From Kitasatospora phosalacinea (GTDB taxonomy: Bacteria; Actinomycetota; Actinomycetes; Streptomycetales; Streptomycetaceae): a stretch of 42,585 nt of DNA. The position numbers were made by a program, and so were the translations under genes. Below are positions 8,205 through 17,329 of the stretch, piece after piece. Position 1 is the first letter of the stretch. Each line of letters starts with the position of its first letter. The stretch lies in contig NZ_JNYE01000069.1 in the NCBI RefSeq assembly GCF_000717185.1, forward strand, positions 1-42,585. The letters run 5' to 3'. The notes below the pieces were generated by a model. It was not told the DNA's origin and did not search any database. It saw nothing but the letters and a program-made list of their open reading frames with translations.

Positions 8205-8858
8205 GTGCTGGTACTGGTGCACGGCGGGCTGTGGGACGACCCGGTGGACGCGGCGGCGTTCTGGGAGCGGCCCGGGGTGGTGGACGGCCTGCGGGCGGCC
8301 GGGGCCGCCGTGGCCGCGCCCGACCGGGCGATGCGGGCCGGGAGCTGGACCGCCGAGGCGGAGCACCTCGCGGCGGCCCTGCCGGACGGGCCGCCGGTCG
8401 TCCTGGTCGGCGGCTCCAACGGCTGCTCGGCGGCGGTCCGGCTGGCCCTCGCGGCGCCGGAGCGCGTCCGGGCCCTGGTCCTGGCCTGGCCCGCCACGGC
8501 GGGCGACGGGCGGCTGGACGGGCGGATCCGCGAGGCGCTGCCGGAGGCGGCTGGGCTGCTCGCCGGCGGAACGCTGCGGGGCGTCGACGACGCGGAGCTC
8601 GCCGGGCTGCGGCTGCCGGTCGCGGTCCTGCCCGCGGACCCGGAGAACCCCGTCCACCGGCGCCGCACGGCCGACGCGCTGCTGGGCCTCGTCCCCGGCG
8701 CGGTGGAACTGCCGGGCTGCCCGGAGCCGCCGCACCCGGCGTTCCGGCCGGAGCCGCTCGTCGCTGCGCTGACCGGGTGGGGACGGAACCCGGAGCCGGT
8801 GCGCGCACTGGCAGTGAACCGTCAGCGGACCCGTGCCCGCCGTTCCCCGGGCCCCTGA
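8205..8858 (+). CDS. Alpha/beta hydrolase
   Basis: A small (217-residue) alpha/beta-hydrolase-fold protein with no lid domain of any size. It opens with VLVLVHGGLWDDP, which contains the oxyanion-hole HG. The nucleophile elbow is GGSNG (GxSxG) in VVLVGGSNGCSAAVRLAL. The likely acid is Asp in LPADPENPVH, and the likely histidine lies in PEPPHPAF near the C terminus. The substrate cannot be inferred. The GTG at 8205 is chosen because GGAGG ends six bases before it. The last codons and stop (8836-8858) lie within a copy of the dispersed intergenic repeat, so the basic tail may be acquired sequence. It converges with the GT39 gene. Confidence 0.8.
   Translation: MLVLVHGGLWDDPVDAAAFWERPGVVDGLRAAGAAVAAPDRAMRAGSWTAEAEHLAAALPDGPPVVLVGGSNGCSAAVRLALAAPERVRALVLAWPATAGDGRLDGRIREALPEAAGLLAGGTLRGVDDAELAGLRLPVAVLPADPENPVHRRRTADALLGLVPGAVELPGCPEPPHPAFRPEPLVAALTGWGRNPEPVRALAVNRQRTRARRSPGP
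8836..8857. repeat. Partial copy of the dispersed palindromic repeat
   Basis: 22 bp (CCCGCCGTTCCCCGGGCCCC plus TG) match the terminal inverted repeat of the elements at 20029-20185 and 25145-25219. The copy spans the hydrolase stop codon at a convergent gene junction. I could not find the other half of this copy. Confidence 0.6.
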
Positions 8859-8893
8859 CGGGGCCTTCGTGACGGGGTCTTCTCGGCGGGGCG

Positions 8894-10411
8894 CTACTTC
8901 TTCTTGAGGCGGTAGATCACCGTGTCGCCGGTGACGCCGACGACCTCGTAGTGGGTGTCGAGGAGGGTGGCGATCCGGGGGACCTTGTCGGGTTGGTAGG
9001 GGGCGGTGCCGGAGTCGTCGACGAAGACCTCGGGGAGGCCGTTGGTGGTGATCTCGTCGTCGAAGGTCTGCCAGGCGTCGGAGACGGAGTACTGCTCGCC
9101 GACCTTCTCGCCGCCCTTGCCGCCGCTGAAGTTGGTGAGGAAGCCGGCGGTGAGGTAGCGGCTGGCGGGGCGGCGGTCGGCGAGCCAGTAGAGCTCGGGG
9201 TGCATGCCCCAGACCAGGACGGTGTCCTTGGGGGAGCTCTGGGCGGCGACCGCGGTGGCGACCTCGGTGGTCTGGGTGAGGCGCTGGCCGGGCCAGAAGA
9301 CCGCGAGGGAGAGGAAGACGGTGCTGGCGAGGGCCGAGTAGGCGGCGACGGGGCGCCAGGGGACGGCGGAGGTGGCGACGGCGCCGACGCCGAGCAGGAC
9401 CAGCGGGGGCATCAGCTGGAGGTAGTAGTGGCCGAAGAAGTGGAAGCCGACCGAGACCGCGACGACCGAGGAGAGCAGCCACACCCACAGGTCGGCGGTG
9501 GAGCCGCGTTCGGGGCCGCGGGCGGGGACGGGACGGCGGCGGCGGCGCAGCCACAGGCGGTGGGCGTGGGGCAGCAGGAAGGCCAGTCCGGCGCTCATCA
9601 GGATCGCCGAGTTGCCGAGGGCGCGGCCGAGCATCTGGGGCCAGTTGGAGCCGAGCCCGGCGTAGTCGCCGGAGCCGGTGACGACCCAGAAGAGGAAGCC
9701 CTTGGGCTTGGTGAGGATGGCGGCGACGAGCGCTATCGGGAGGGCGAACCCGAAGCCGATCTTGGCGAGGGCGGGCGGCCAGGGGACGCCGCGGCGGCGG
9801 GTGTCCTGGAGGAGCATCCACAGGACGGGCAGCATGACGGCGCCGCCGGTCTGCTTGGTGAGGGAGCAGAGGGCGACGGCGATGCCCGCGGCCAGCCAGC
9901 GGCGGCGTTCCGCGTAGCGGAAGGCGAGCACCATGGCGGGCAGCATGAAGACCTCGAAGGTCGCGGCCTGGGTGTCCTCCGGGGAGAGGCCGATGGAGAC
10001 CAGGAGGTAGAGGGCGCCCGCGTAGCGTCCGGCCCGGTCGCCCCAGCGGCCGCGGGCGATGGAGGCGAGCAGGACGGCGGTGGTGAGGTGGGCGCCGATC
10101 GCGAGGGTGCGCAGCGGCCAGAGCGAGACGGAGCCGAACAGGGCGAAGCAGGCCTCGTACAGCCAGGGCAGCAGCGGGGGCTTGCGGTCGACGACGGTGT
10201 CGTAGAGGACGCCGCCGTCGGCGAGCATCCGGGCCTGGGTGGCGAGGTAGCCCTCGTCGGGGCTCCACACGGGGCGCAGGAAGGAGGGGAAGTGGGTGAC
10301 GGTGGCCAGGACCGCGAGCAGCGGGACCAGTCTGGTCCAGTACCCGGCGCGGACGTGCCCGTGGAGGCGGTCGGCGAGGGCGCGTGGGCGGCTCGTGGCG
10401 GTGATGGGCAC
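8894..10411 (-). CDS. GT39-type membrane glycosyltransferase
   Basis: A 505-residue integral membrane protein of the dolichyl-phosphomannose/ArnT-like superfamily. After the first helix (LVPLLAVLATVTHFP) comes SPDEGYLATQARMLADGG with the conserved acidic pair, followed by YDTVVDRKPPLLPWLYEA, which is typical of the first extracytoplasmic loop. About ten further hydrophobic helices follow, then a roughly 130-residue extracytoplasmic C-terminal part ending in YRLKKK. Such enzymes move sugar from a polyprenyl-phosphate donor to an acceptor outside the membrane; donor and acceptor are unknown here. The GTG at 10411 is chosen because TAGGTT lies just upstream, suggesting leaderless expression. A longer frame to 10531 has no ribosome site. 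Confidence 0.85.
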   Translation of the reverse strand: MPITATSRPRALADRLHGHVRAGYWTRLVPLLAVLATVTHFPSFLRPVWSPDEGYLATQARMLADGGVLYDTVVDRKPPLLPWLYEACFALFGSVSLWPLRTLAIGAHLTTAVLLASIARGRWGDRAGRYAGALYLLVSIGLSPEDTQAATFEVFMLPAMVLAFRYAERRRWLAAGIAVALCSLTKQTGGAVMLPVLWMLLQDTRRRGVPWPPALAKIGFGFALPIALVAAILTKPKGFLFWVVTGSGDYAGLGSNWPQMLGRALGNSAILMSAGLAFLLPHAHRLWLRRRRRPVPARGPERGSTADLWVWLLSSVVAVSVGFHFFGHYYLQLMPPLVLLGVGAVATSAVPWRPVAAYSALASTVFLSLAVFWPGQRLTQTTEVATAVAAQSSPKDTVLVWGMHPELYWLADRRPASRYLTAGFLTNFSGGKGGEKVGEQYSVSDAWQTFDDEITTNGLPEVFVDDSGTAPYQPDKVPRIATLLDTHYEVVGVTGDTVIYRLKKK

Positions 10412-10486
10412 GGGTGACAACCTACCGGGCGCGAACGGGCCGAGGAGCGCCAGTCCAGGAATGAGTGTGACGGTCCGACAATAGGG

Positions 10487-10525
10487 GCACCGCCCGGGAG
10501 CCGTCGTGCGGTTTCCGGACGGTGC
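10487..10525 (-). terminator. Possible terminator after dxs
   Basis: GCACCGCCCGG at 10487-10497 pairs with 10515-10525 with one mismatch, 22 bp past the dxs stop. The 17-base loop makes this a modest candidate. Confidence 0.35.
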
Positions 10526-10546
10526 GCCCACGGAGGTTCCGGGCGG

Positions 10547-12448
10547 TCAGCTCCGGGCGAAGGAACGGGCGCTGACCAGCGCTTCGATCTTCTCGGCGAC
10601 CGCCGGGCCGGTCAGCCCGATCTCCGCCATGATCTCGGCGCGCGAGGCGTGGTCGAGGAACTCCTGCGGGATGCCGAAGTCGCGCAGCGGGACGTCCACG
10701 TCGGCGTCGCGCAGCGCCTGGGCGATCGCGGAGCCGACGCCGCCGGCCCGGCCGTTGTCCTCGACGGTGACCACCAGGCGGTGCTGGGCGGCCAGGCCGG
10801 GCAGCGCGGCGTCCACCGGCTTGACCCAGCGCGGGTCGACCACGGTGCTGGTGACGCCGCGCTCGGCGAGCAGTTCGGCGGCCTCCAGGCAGATCGGGGC
10901 CATCGCGCCGACCGAGACGATCAGCACGTCGGCGGCCTCGTCCGCGGAGCCGCCCTCGCTGCGGCGGAGCACGTCCATGCCGCCGACCTGGCCGACGGCG
11001 GGCACCGCCGGGCCGACGTTGCCCTTGGAGTAGCGGACCACGGTGGGGGCGTCGGTCACCTCGACGGCCTCGCGCAGCTGCAGGCGGACCTGCTCGGCGT
11101 CGCGCGGGGCGGCCAGCCGCAGGCCGGGGACGACCTGCAGGATCGACATGTCCCACATGCCGTTGTGCGAGGCGCCGTCGGTGCCGGTGACGCCGGCCCG
11201 GTCGAGCACGAAGGTGACGCCCAGCCGGTGCAGCGCCACGTCCATCAGGACCTGGTCGAAGGCCCGGTTGAGGAAGGTCGCGTACACCGCGACGACCGGG
11301 TGCAGGCCGTTGGTGGCCAGGCCGGCCGCGCAGACCGCGGCGTGCTGCTCGGCGATGCCGACGTCGAAGGTCCGCTCCGGGTACGCCTTGGCGAACGGGG
11401 CCAGGCCGACGGGGTGCAGCATCGCGGCGGTGATCGCGACCAGGTCGCGGCGCTCGCGGCCGAGCGCGACCATCTCCTCGCCGAACACGGACGTCCAGTC
11501 CTTGCCGGAGGTCTTCACCGGCAGGCCGGTGTCGGGGTGGATCACGCCGACCGCGTGGAAGCGGTCCTCGTCGTTGTTCTCGGCGGCGTGGTAGCCGCGG
11601 CCCTTCTCGGTGATGCAGTGCACGATGACCGGGCCGCCGAAGCCGCGCGCCTTGGTGAAGGCGGACTCCAGGGCCTGCAGGTCGTGGCCGTCGATCGGGC
11701 CGATGTACTTGAGGCCGAGGTCCTCGAACATGCCCTGCGGGGCGATGAAGTCCTTTAGGCCCTTCTTGGCGCCGTGCAGGGTGTCGAACATCGCCTGGCC
11801 GACCACGGGGGTGCGCTGCAGCGCGTCCTTGCCCCAGGACAGGAAGCGCTCGTAGCCCTGGGTGGTGCGCAGCGTGGAGAGGTGGTTGGCGAGGCCGCCG
11901 ATGGTCGGCGAGTAGGAGCGCTCGTTGTCGTTGACGACGATGACGATCGGCAGGTCGCGGCTGTCGGCGATGTTGTTGAGCGCCTCCCAGGCCATGCCGC
12001 CGGTGAGCGCGCCGTCGCCGATCACGGCGACCACGGGGCGGTCCTTGTGGCCCTGGATCTTGTTGGCCTTGGCCAGGCCGTCCGCGTAGCCGAGGACGGT
12101 GGAGGCGTGCGAGTTCTCGATCACGTCGTGCTCGGACTCGCTGCGCGAGGGGTAGCCGGACAGGCCGCCCTTCATCTTGAGCCGGGAGAAGTCCTGGCGG
12201 CCGGTCAGCAGCTTGTGGACGTAGCTCTGGTGCCCGGTGTCGAAGAGGATGCGGTCGCGCGGCGAGTCGAAGACCCGGTGCATCGCGAGCGTGAGCTCGA
12301 CCACGCCGAGGTTGGGGCCGAGGTGGCCGCCGGTCTTGGAGACCTCCTCCACCAGGAAGCCGCGGATCTCCTCGGCGAGCGCCGACAGCTGCGCGGGCGT
12401 GAGTCGATCGAGATCGCGCGGTCCCCGAATGCGGGTCAGCAGGGCCAC
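10547..12448 (-). CDS. dxs: 1-deoxy-D-xylulose-5-phosphate synthase
   Basis: A 633-residue thiamine-diphosphate enzyme joining pyruvate and glyceraldehyde 3-phosphate, the first step of the MEP isoprenoid pathway. His42 in GHLGPNLG and His73 in TGHQSYVHK are expected active-site residues. The TPP/metal motif runs from GDG at 144 to NDN at 173-175. The pyrimidine-binding domain has [18 protein letters not shown], and a C-terminal transketolase domain follows. The GTG start at 12448 has GAGGAGG seven bases upstream. A frame extending to 12523 is not needed and would lack family similarity. It is monocistronic, between a terminator on the transporter side and the GT39 gene. Confidence 0.97.
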   Translation of the reverse strand: MALLTRIRGPRDLDRLTPAQLSALAEEIRGFLVEEVSKTGGHLGPNLGVVELTLAMHRVFDSPRDRILFDTGHQSYVHKLLTGRQDFSRLKMKGGLSGYPSRSESEHDVIENSHASTVLGYADGLAKANKIQGHKDRPVVAVIGDGALTGGMAWEALNNIADSRDLPIVIVVNDNERSYSPTIGGLANHLSTLRTTQGYERFLSWGKDALQRTPVVGQAMFDTLHGAKKGLKDFIAPQGMFEDLGLKYIGPIDGHDLQALESAFTKARGFGGPVIVHCITEKGRGYHAAENNDEDRFHAVGVIHPDTGLPVKTSGKDWTSVFGEEMVALGRERRDLVAITAAMLHPVGLAPFAKAYPERTFDVGIAEQHAAVCAAGLATNGLHPVVAVYATFLNRAFDQVLMDVALHRLGVTFVLDRAGVTGTDGASHNGMWDMSILQVVPGLRLAAPRDAEQVRLQLREAVEVTDAPTVVRYSKGNVGPAVPAVGQVGGMDVLRRSEGGSADEAADVLIVSVGAMAPICLEAAELLAERGVTSTVVDPRWVKPVDAALPGLAAQHRLVVTVEDNGRAGGVGSAIAQALRDADVDVPLRDFGIPQEFLDHASRAEIMAEIGLTGPAVAEKIEALVSARSFARS

Positions 12449-12585
12449 CCGTTCCTCCTCGTCCAAGTTCTCGCGCCCGCATGGGCCCGGAGGGCGTACG
12501 CCCCGCTCGAGTCTAATGTCCATTACCGGTCCGTAGTACGGGGGGCAAGCCGACCAGCTCTTCGGGTGGCCGTGCGCCGAACGCG

Positions 12586-12635
12586 CCGAACCGCGCGACC
12601 GGCCCCTGGTATGGGGCGCCGGTCGCGCGGTTCGG
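12586..12635 (-). terminator. Terminator after the sugar ABC permease
   Basis: A stem of about 21 bp pairs 12586-12606 with 12613-12635 (core CCGAACCGCGCGACCGG), with a two-base bulge and a six-base loop. It begins 15 bp past the permease stop and isolates the transporter operon from dxs. No T-run is present, as is usual in this group. Confidence 0.8.
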
Positions 12636-12650
12636 GGTGGGGCCGGGGGG

Positions 12651-13907
12651 TCAGCCGCGGCCGTGGGACTTCTGGGTGCGGCGGGAGACCGAGTCCAGGA
12701 CCACCGCGGCGAGCAGCACCGCGCCGGTGATCATGTACTGGATGGCCTGCTGGGCGCGGACCATGTCCAGACCGGTGGTGATGGACTGGATGACCAGGAT
12801 GCCGAGCAGCGCCGACCAGGTCTTGCCGCGGCCGCCGAAGAGGCTGGTGCCGCCGATGACGGCGGCGGCGATGGCGCTCATCAGCACGTTGCCGGTGCCC
12901 AGCGCCTTGTCGGCGGAGCCCTGCTGGGAGGCGATGAACAGGCCGCCGAAGCCGGCCAGGCCGGCCGAGATCATGTAGACCGAGATCCGGACCCAGGCGA
13001 CGTTGATGCCCGCGCGGCGGGCCGCCTCGATGCCGCCGCCGACCGCGAAGATCTGGCGGCCGTAGGCGGTGCGGCGGAGCACGAAGTCACCGAGCGCCAC
13101 GATGCCCACGAAGATCACCAGCGGCAGCGGCAGGCCGCTGTCCTGGTTGAGCATGTAGGCGGCGACCAGGACGACGACGCCGATCACGCCGGTGCGCAGC
13201 GCGATCTCGCTGACCGGGCGGGCCGGCAGGCCGGCCGCGGAGCGGCGGCGGGAGTCGAGCAGCTGGCCGGCGGCGAACAGCACGATGGTGACGATCGCGA
13301 ACAGCCAGGCCCAGATGATGTCGCCGTCGCCCAGGAAGTAGTTGTCCAGGTTGGCGACCACGCCGTCGTTCGGGTTGTTGACGGTGCCGAGGGTGCCGAG
13401 CACCAGCATCTGCAGGCCGTTCCAGGCCAGCATGCCGGCCAGGGTGACGACGAAGGCGGGGACGCCGATCTTGGCGAAGAAGTAGCCGTGCAGGGCGCCG
13501 ATGGCGATCGCGGAGGCGATCGCCAGGACGATCGCGAGCCACTCGTTCAGGCCCTGGCGGACCGAGAGCACCGAGGTGATGGCGGCGGTGGCGCCGGCCA
13601 CCGAGCCGAGCGAGAGGTCGATCTCGCCGAGCAGCAGCACGAACACCACGCCGACCGCGATCAGGCCGGGGCCCGCGATCCACTTGGTGATGTTGGTGAG
13701 GTTGTCGGCGTTGAGGAAGGAGCCGGTCTTCACCTGGAAGATCGCGGCGATGATGATCAGGCCGATGACCACCGGCAGCGAGCCGAGCTCACCGCTGCGG
13801 ATCTTGCGGGTGAACTCGTCGAAGTAGCCGGCCAGGCCCTCCTTGCGGACCAGCAGGCGCGGGTCCACCGCGGGGGCGGCGGGGGTGGTGGGGGTCTCGG
13901 TGCTCAC
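12651..13907 (-). CDS. xylH: Xylose-type sugar ABC transporter permease
   Basis: A 418-residue permease of the ribose/xylose (CUT2) class with roughly ten membrane helices starting at [19 protein letters not shown]. The class signatures are [38 protein letters not shown], and [21 protein letters not shown] near the C terminus. It forms the membrane channel that works with the adjacent ATPase and binding protein to import a monosaccharide. The GTG start overlaps the ATPase stop by four bases (GTGA), showing translational coupling. The substrate assignment (xylose) rests on resemblance in gene order and sequence to S. coelicolor xylFGH next to rok7B7; ribose or another pentose cannot be excluded. 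Confidence 0.88.
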   Translation of the reverse strand: MSTETPTTPAAPAVDPRLLVRKEGLAGYFDEFTRKIRSGELGSLPVVIGLIIIAAIFQVKTGSFLNADNLTNITKWIAGPGLIAVGVVFVLLLGEIDLSLGSVAGATAAITSVLSVRQGLNEWLAIVLAIASAIAIGALHGYFFAKIGVPAFVVTLAGMLAWNGLQMLVLGTLGTVNNPNDGVVANLDNYFLGDGDIIWAWLFAIVTIVLFAAGQLLDSRRRSAAGLPARPVSEIALRTGVIGVVVLVAAYMLNQDSGLPLPLVIFVGIVALGDFVLRRTAYGRQIFAVGGGIEAARRAGINVAWVRISVYMISAGLAGFGGLFIASQQGSADKALGTGNVLMSAIAAAVIGGTSLFGGRGKTWSALLGILVIQSITTGLDMVRAQQAIQYMITGAVLLAAVVLDSVSRRTQKSHGRG

Positions 13908-14683
13908 TTGGCTTCCTCCGCGATTCGGGCCTGACGACGTGTCACCGCGTTGTCGGTGGCGCCGGTGATGGCGGAGATGATCTCCTCGTGCGAGGTGCTG
14001 GCGACCTCGAAGCTGCCGTTGTTGCGGCCCAGGCGGAGCACCGCGACGGTGTCCGCGACGGCCTTGACGTCGGCCATGTTGTGGCTGATCAGGATCACGC
14101 CGAGGCCGCGCTGGCGGAGCCGCTCGACCAGGTCCAGGACCTGGGCGGTCTGCTCGACGCCGAGGGCGGCGGTGGGCTCGTCCAGGATGACGATCTTGGG
14201 GTCGCCGACCAGGGCGCGGGCGATCGCGACCACCTGGCGCTGACCGCCGGACAGGCCCGCGATCGGGATGCGGACGCTGGGGATGCGGATCGACAGGGTG
14301 TCGAGGAGCTCGCGCGCGCGCTTCTCCATCGCGACCTCGTCCAGGGTGCCGAAGCGCTTGAGCTCGCGGCCGAGGAAGAGGTTGCCGACCACGTCCAGGT
14401 TGTCGCAGAGCGCGAGGTCCTGGTAGACGGTGGCGACGCCGAGCTGCTGGGCGTCCTGCGGGCGGTTGATGCCGACCGCCTTGCCCTCCCACTCGATGAC
14501 GCCCTCGTCGATCGGGTGGACGCCCGCGATGGTCTTCACCAGGGTGGACTTACCGGCACCGTTGTCGCCGACCAGGGCGACGACCTCGCCCGCGTGGACC
14601 TCCAAGTGCACGTCGGTGAGCGCCTGAACGGCACCGAAGCGCTTGGAGACCCCGCGCAACGCCAGTACGGGTGCGCCTGTCAC
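13904..14683 (-). CDS. xylG: Xylose-type sugar ABC transporter ATP-binding protein
   Basis: A 259-residue ATPase with a single nucleotide-binding domain. Walker A is GDNGAGKST, the Q-loop region is ATVYQDLALCDNL, the signature is LSGGQRQ, Walker B is IVILDEPTAAL, and the switch histidine is in ILISHNMADV. Many CUT2-class ATPases, such as E. coli XylG, are tandem fusions of about 500 residues; this one is a half-length form and would have to work as a homodimer. The GTG start at 14683 has AAGGAG nine bases upstream. It is separated from the binding-protein gene by 164 bp holding three hairpins, and overlaps the permease gene. Confidence 0.9.
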   Translation of the reverse strand: MTGAPVLALRGVSKRFGAVQALTDVHLEVHAGEVVALVGDNGAGKSTLVKTIAGVHPIDEGVIEWEGKAVGINRPQDAQQLGVATVYQDLALCDNLDVVGNLFLGRELKRFGTLDEVAMEKRARELLDTLSIRIPSVRIPIAGLSGGQRQVVAIARALVGDPKIVILDEPTAALGVEQTAQVLDLVERLRQRGLGVILISHNMADVKAVADTVAVLRLGRNNGSFEVASTSHEEIISAITGATDNAVTRRQARIAEEAK

Positions 14684-14704
14684 GTGAACCAACTCCTTGA
14701 GTCC

Positions 14705-14762
14705 CGTGCCGGACCTGACGTTTCCGGCACGGCCGTCCCGCGTGCCGGGCCGGGCACGCGGG
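14705..14762 (-). other. Two tandem hairpins in the binding-protein/ATPase gap
   Basis: CGTGCCGGA (14705-14713) pairs perfectly with 14723-14731. CCCGCGTGCC (14737-14746) pairs perfectly with 14753-14762 around a six-base loop. With the larger hairpin at 14802-14840 they fill the gap and may stabilise upstream RNA or reduce read-through. Confidence 0.6.
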
Positions 14763-14801
14763 GTAGTGCGTCGTGCGTGTTGCTGGGGGGGTGGAGCAGT
14801 G

Positions 14802-14840
14802 CGGGCGGGGGCTCCCGTGTGGTCAGGGAGCCCCCGCCCG
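14802..14840 (-). terminator. Strong hairpin directly after the binding-protein gene
   Basis: A perfect 15-bp stem, CGGGCGGGGGCTCCC at 14802-14816 with 14826-14840, closes a nine-base loop seven bases past the stop. It probably acts as a partial terminator or 3' stabiliser that lets the binding protein be made in excess over the ATPase and permease. Confidence 0.75.
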
Positions 14841-14847
14841 GCGGGTG

Positions 14848-15945
14848 TTACTGCAGGCCGGCCGCGGTGCAGGCGGCGGCGTAGTCCGCGGTGCAGATGT
14901 CCGCGGCCTTGTAGAGGCCGTCGGCGATCACGGTGTCCTTGATGTTCGCCTTGGTGACGACCTTCGGGTCCAGCAGCTGGGCCGGGATGCCCTTGTCGGT
15001 GTCGCTGTCGATGGTCGAGGTGGCGACCGACTTGATGTCCTTGCCCTGGAGCAGGTTCACCGCGAGCTGGGCGGCCGAGTCGGCCAGCGGCTTGTAGGCC
15101 TTGTAGATGGTGTAGGCCTGGTCGCCGGAGACGAGGCGCTGGATGGCGTCGAGGCCCGCGTCCTGGCCGCCGACCGGGACGTTGATGCCCTGGGACTTCA
15201 ACTGGGTGATGATCGCGGCGGCCATGCCGTCGTTGGCGGAGTAGACGGCCTGGAAGCCGTCCTTGCCGAGCTGGGTGATGGCGGCGCCGACCTTCTGACC
15301 CGCGACGGTGGGCTTCCACTCACCGCTCTGCTCGTAGACGATCTTCTTGACCTTGCCGTCCAGCGCCTTGTGGGCGCCCGACTTGAACTTCGCGGCGTTC
15401 GGGTCGGCCTCGTCACCGTTGATCATCACGACGTTGGCCTCGGCGGCCTTGGCGCCCAGCGCCTCGACCAGGGCCTGGCCCTGGAGCTCGCCGACCTTCT
15501 CGTTGTCGAAGGAGACGTAGGCGGAGACCGGGCCGGTGGCCAGACGGTCGTACGCGATGACCTTGACGTTCTTCTTCGCGGCCTCGGTGACCCACGCCTG
15601 GGTGGACTTGGCGTCGAACGCGTCGAGGATGATCACCTTGACGCCCTGGGCGATCAGGGTGTCGAACTGCTGCTTCTGCTTCGCGGCGGAGCCCTCGGCG
15701 TTGTTGTACTCGACCTTGCAGTCGGCACACAGCTCCTTGACCTTGGCCTCGATGAACGGCTTGTCGAACGACTCGTAACGGGTCGAGGACGCGTTCTCCG
15801 GCAGGAGCAGACCGATCGACTTGTTGTCGGTCGAACCCGCGTCGGTGCTCTTCTTGTCGTCGCCGGCCTTGCCGCAGGCGGCCATGGTCAGCGCCATCGA
15901 GACAGCGGCGGTACCGACGACAACGCGACGCATCATTGCGTTCAT
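14848..15945 (-). CDS. xylF: Xylose-type sugar-binding lipoprotein
   Basis: A 365-residue periplasmic-binding-protein-family lipoprotein. The signal sequence MNAMMRRVVVGTAAVSMALT is followed by the lipobox TMAAC, giving Cys24 as the lipidated residue at the outer membrane face. The mature protein has the two-lobed sugar-binder motifs IGLLLPENASSTRYESFDKP, VIILDAFDAKS, YDRLATG, SANDGMAAA and GQDAGLDAIQRLVSG. These match the D-xylose-binding XylF group. It delivers sugar to the permease/ATPase encoded downstream. The ATG has a GGGAGG-type site upstream. A promoter with two palindromes lies at 16019-16057. Confidence 0.9.
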   Translation of the reverse strand: MNAMMRRVVVGTAAVSMALTMAACGKAGDDKKSTDAGSTDNKSIGLLLPENASSTRYESFDKPFIEAKVKELCADCKVEYNNAEGSAAKQKQQFDTLIAQGVKVIILDAFDAKSTQAWVTEAAKKNVKVIAYDRLATGPVSAYVSFDNEKVGELQGQALVEALGAKAAEANVVMINGDEADPNAAKFKSGAHKALDGKVKKIVYEQSGEWKPTVAGQKVGAAITQLGKDGFQAVYSANDGMAAAIITQLKSQGINVPVGGQDAGLDAIQRLVSGDQAYTIYKAYKPLADSAAQLAVNLLQGKDIKSVATSTIDSDTDKGIPAQLLDPKVVTKANIKDTVIADGLYKAADICTADYAAACTAAGLQ

Positions 15946-16018
15946 GGTGGGGGGAGCCTCCCTGACAGAGCCGCGAACGTTGCGGCGAGGTGGGCAGGAG
16001 TCAACCCCGTGACGAAGC

Positions 16019-16057
16019 TTGACGTCAATAAGTAAAACCGGGAGGCCCCGGATTCAA
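16019..16057 (-). promoter_or_regulatory. xylF operon promoter with two palindromes
   Basis: On the minus strand TTGAAT (16057-16052) and TACTTA (16034-16029) are 17 bp apart. The spacer contains the imperfect palindrome CCGGGGCCTCCCGG. The perfect 10-bp palindrome TTGACGTCAA (16019-16028) covers the expected start site. Either is a plausible operator. The link to the neighbouring ROK regulator is inference. Confidence 0.5.
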
Positions 16058-16073
16058 ACCCTTTCGTTATCTT

Positions 16074-16109
16074 CCTGAAGGCTGACTCGATACCGAGCGA
16101 GCCTTCAGG
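16074..16109 (-). terminator. Terminator after the ROK regulator
   Basis: CCTGAAGGCT (16074-16083) pairs perfectly with 16100-16109, with a second CTCG/CGAG pair inside. It lies 17 bp past the regulator stop and upstream of the xylF promoter. Confidence 0.75.
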
Positions 16110-16125
16110 ACGACCTGCACGGGGG

Positions 16126-17295
16126 TCAGAGCACCCCCGACTCCCCCATCTCGCTCATCACCAGGGCCAGCGCGCCGAGCACCTCGGCCCGGCCGCCCAG
16201 CGTCCCCGGGACCACCGACAACTGCCGGGCCGCACTGGGGATCGCGTACCGCGCCACCGAGTCGCGGATCGGGGAAAGCACCAGGTCACCAGCCTCGGCG
16301 AGGTCGCCGCCGAGGATCACCCGGCGGGGGTTGAGCAGGTTGCACAGGGTCGCCACGCCCATGCCGATCTGCCGGCCCGCGTCGGCGATCACCCGGCGGC
16401 AGCCCAGGTCGCCCTGCTGGGCCAGCTGCACCACCTTGCTCAGGCTCAGATCGCCGGGGTGGTTGGCGTTCAAGAGGTTGAGCAGGTACCGGGAGCCCAC
16501 GAAGGTCTCCAGGCAGCCCCGGTTGCCGCAGCGGCACACCGGCCCCGCCTCGTCCAGCACGATGTGCCCGATCTCGCCCGCGGTGCCGCCCGGGCCCCGG
16601 TAGATCTGGTTGTTGATGACCAGGCCGGAGCCCACGCCGCTGGCCACCTTGATGTACGCCAGGTCGCCCAGGCCCCGCCCGGCGCCCCAGACCAGCTCGC
16701 CCAGCGCGCCCAGGTTGGCGTCGTTGTCCACGTGCACCGGCATGCCCAGGCGGCCGGACAGCTCCTGGCCCGGCATCACGCCCGTCCAGCCCGGCAGGAT
16801 CGCGGTCGAGCCGAGCGCCCCGGTCTCCACGTCGATCGGGCCCGGCACGCCCAGGCCCACCCCGATCACCTTGTCCGCCGGGAAGCCGGCCTGGCCCAGC
16901 AGCCGCTCCACCATCCGCTCGGCCCGGTCGAAGCCCTGCTGCGCGGAGACGTCCACGTCCAGCGGCTCGCTCTCCTCGGCCAGCACCCGGTGCGCCAGGT
17001 TGCCCACCGCCACCCGCAGGTGGGTGTGGCCGAAGTCCACGCCGACCACGATCCCGGCGTCCCCGCTCAGCGACACGCTGCGCGCCCGCCGCCCGCCCGA
17101 GGAGGTGTCGGCCACCACCACGGTGCCGGACTCCTTGAGCTCGCGGACGATGTTGGACACCGTCGCGGCCGACAGCCCCGTGCCCCGGGCGATCTCCGCC
17201 TGGGTCAGCGAACCGGCCATCCGCACGGCCCGCAGCACCCGTTCGAGATTCGCCCGGTGCAGCGAGGACTGCGATCCCGGTGTGTCCGTCGACAT
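16126..17295 (-). CDS. rok7B7: ROK-family regulator, Rok7B7-like
   Basis: A 389-residue ROK repressor. Residues about 10-65 hold a winged helix-turn-helix (LTQAEIARGTGLSAATVSNI). The sugar-kinase-like part contains VGVDFGHTHLRVAVG, GVPGPIDVETG, HVDNDANLGALGE and the zinc motif CRCGNRGC. The ATG at 17295 is preferred to a GTG seven codons upstream because GGAGG sits seven bases before it. In S. coelicolor the ROK protein next to xylFGH is Rok7B7, reported to affect carbon control, xylose transport and antibiotic production. The same arrangement here supports orthology. It is divergent from pepN, with an inverted repeat between them that could be its own operator. Confidence 0.87.
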   Translation of the reverse strand: MSTDTPGSQSSLHRANLERVLRAVRMAGSLTQAEIARGTGLSAATVSNIVRELKESGTVVVADTSSGGRRARSVSLSGDAGIVVGVDFGHTHLRVAVGNLAHRVLAEESEPLDVDVSAQQGFDRAERMVERLLGQAGFPADKVIGVGLGVPGPIDVETGALGSTAILPGWTGVMPGQELSGRLGMPVHVDNDANLGALGELVWGAGRGLGDLAYIKVASGVGSGLVINNQIYRGPGGTAGEIGHIVLDEAGPVCRCGNRGCLETFVGSRYLLNLLNANHPGDLSLSKVVQLAQQGDLGCRRVIADAGRQIGMGVATLCNLLNPRRVILGGDLAEAGDLVLSPIRDSVARYAIPSAARQLSVVPGTLGGRAEVLGALALVMSEMGESGVL

Positions 17296-17329
17296 GTTCC
17301 ACCCTCCAGGGCGCACTTGCTGTTCGTGA

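Noticed and set aside
14684..14847. A riboswitch between the transporter genes
   Set aside because: The stems are simple hairpins with no conserved junction or ligand-binding consensus that I recognise, and the gap is inside an operon.
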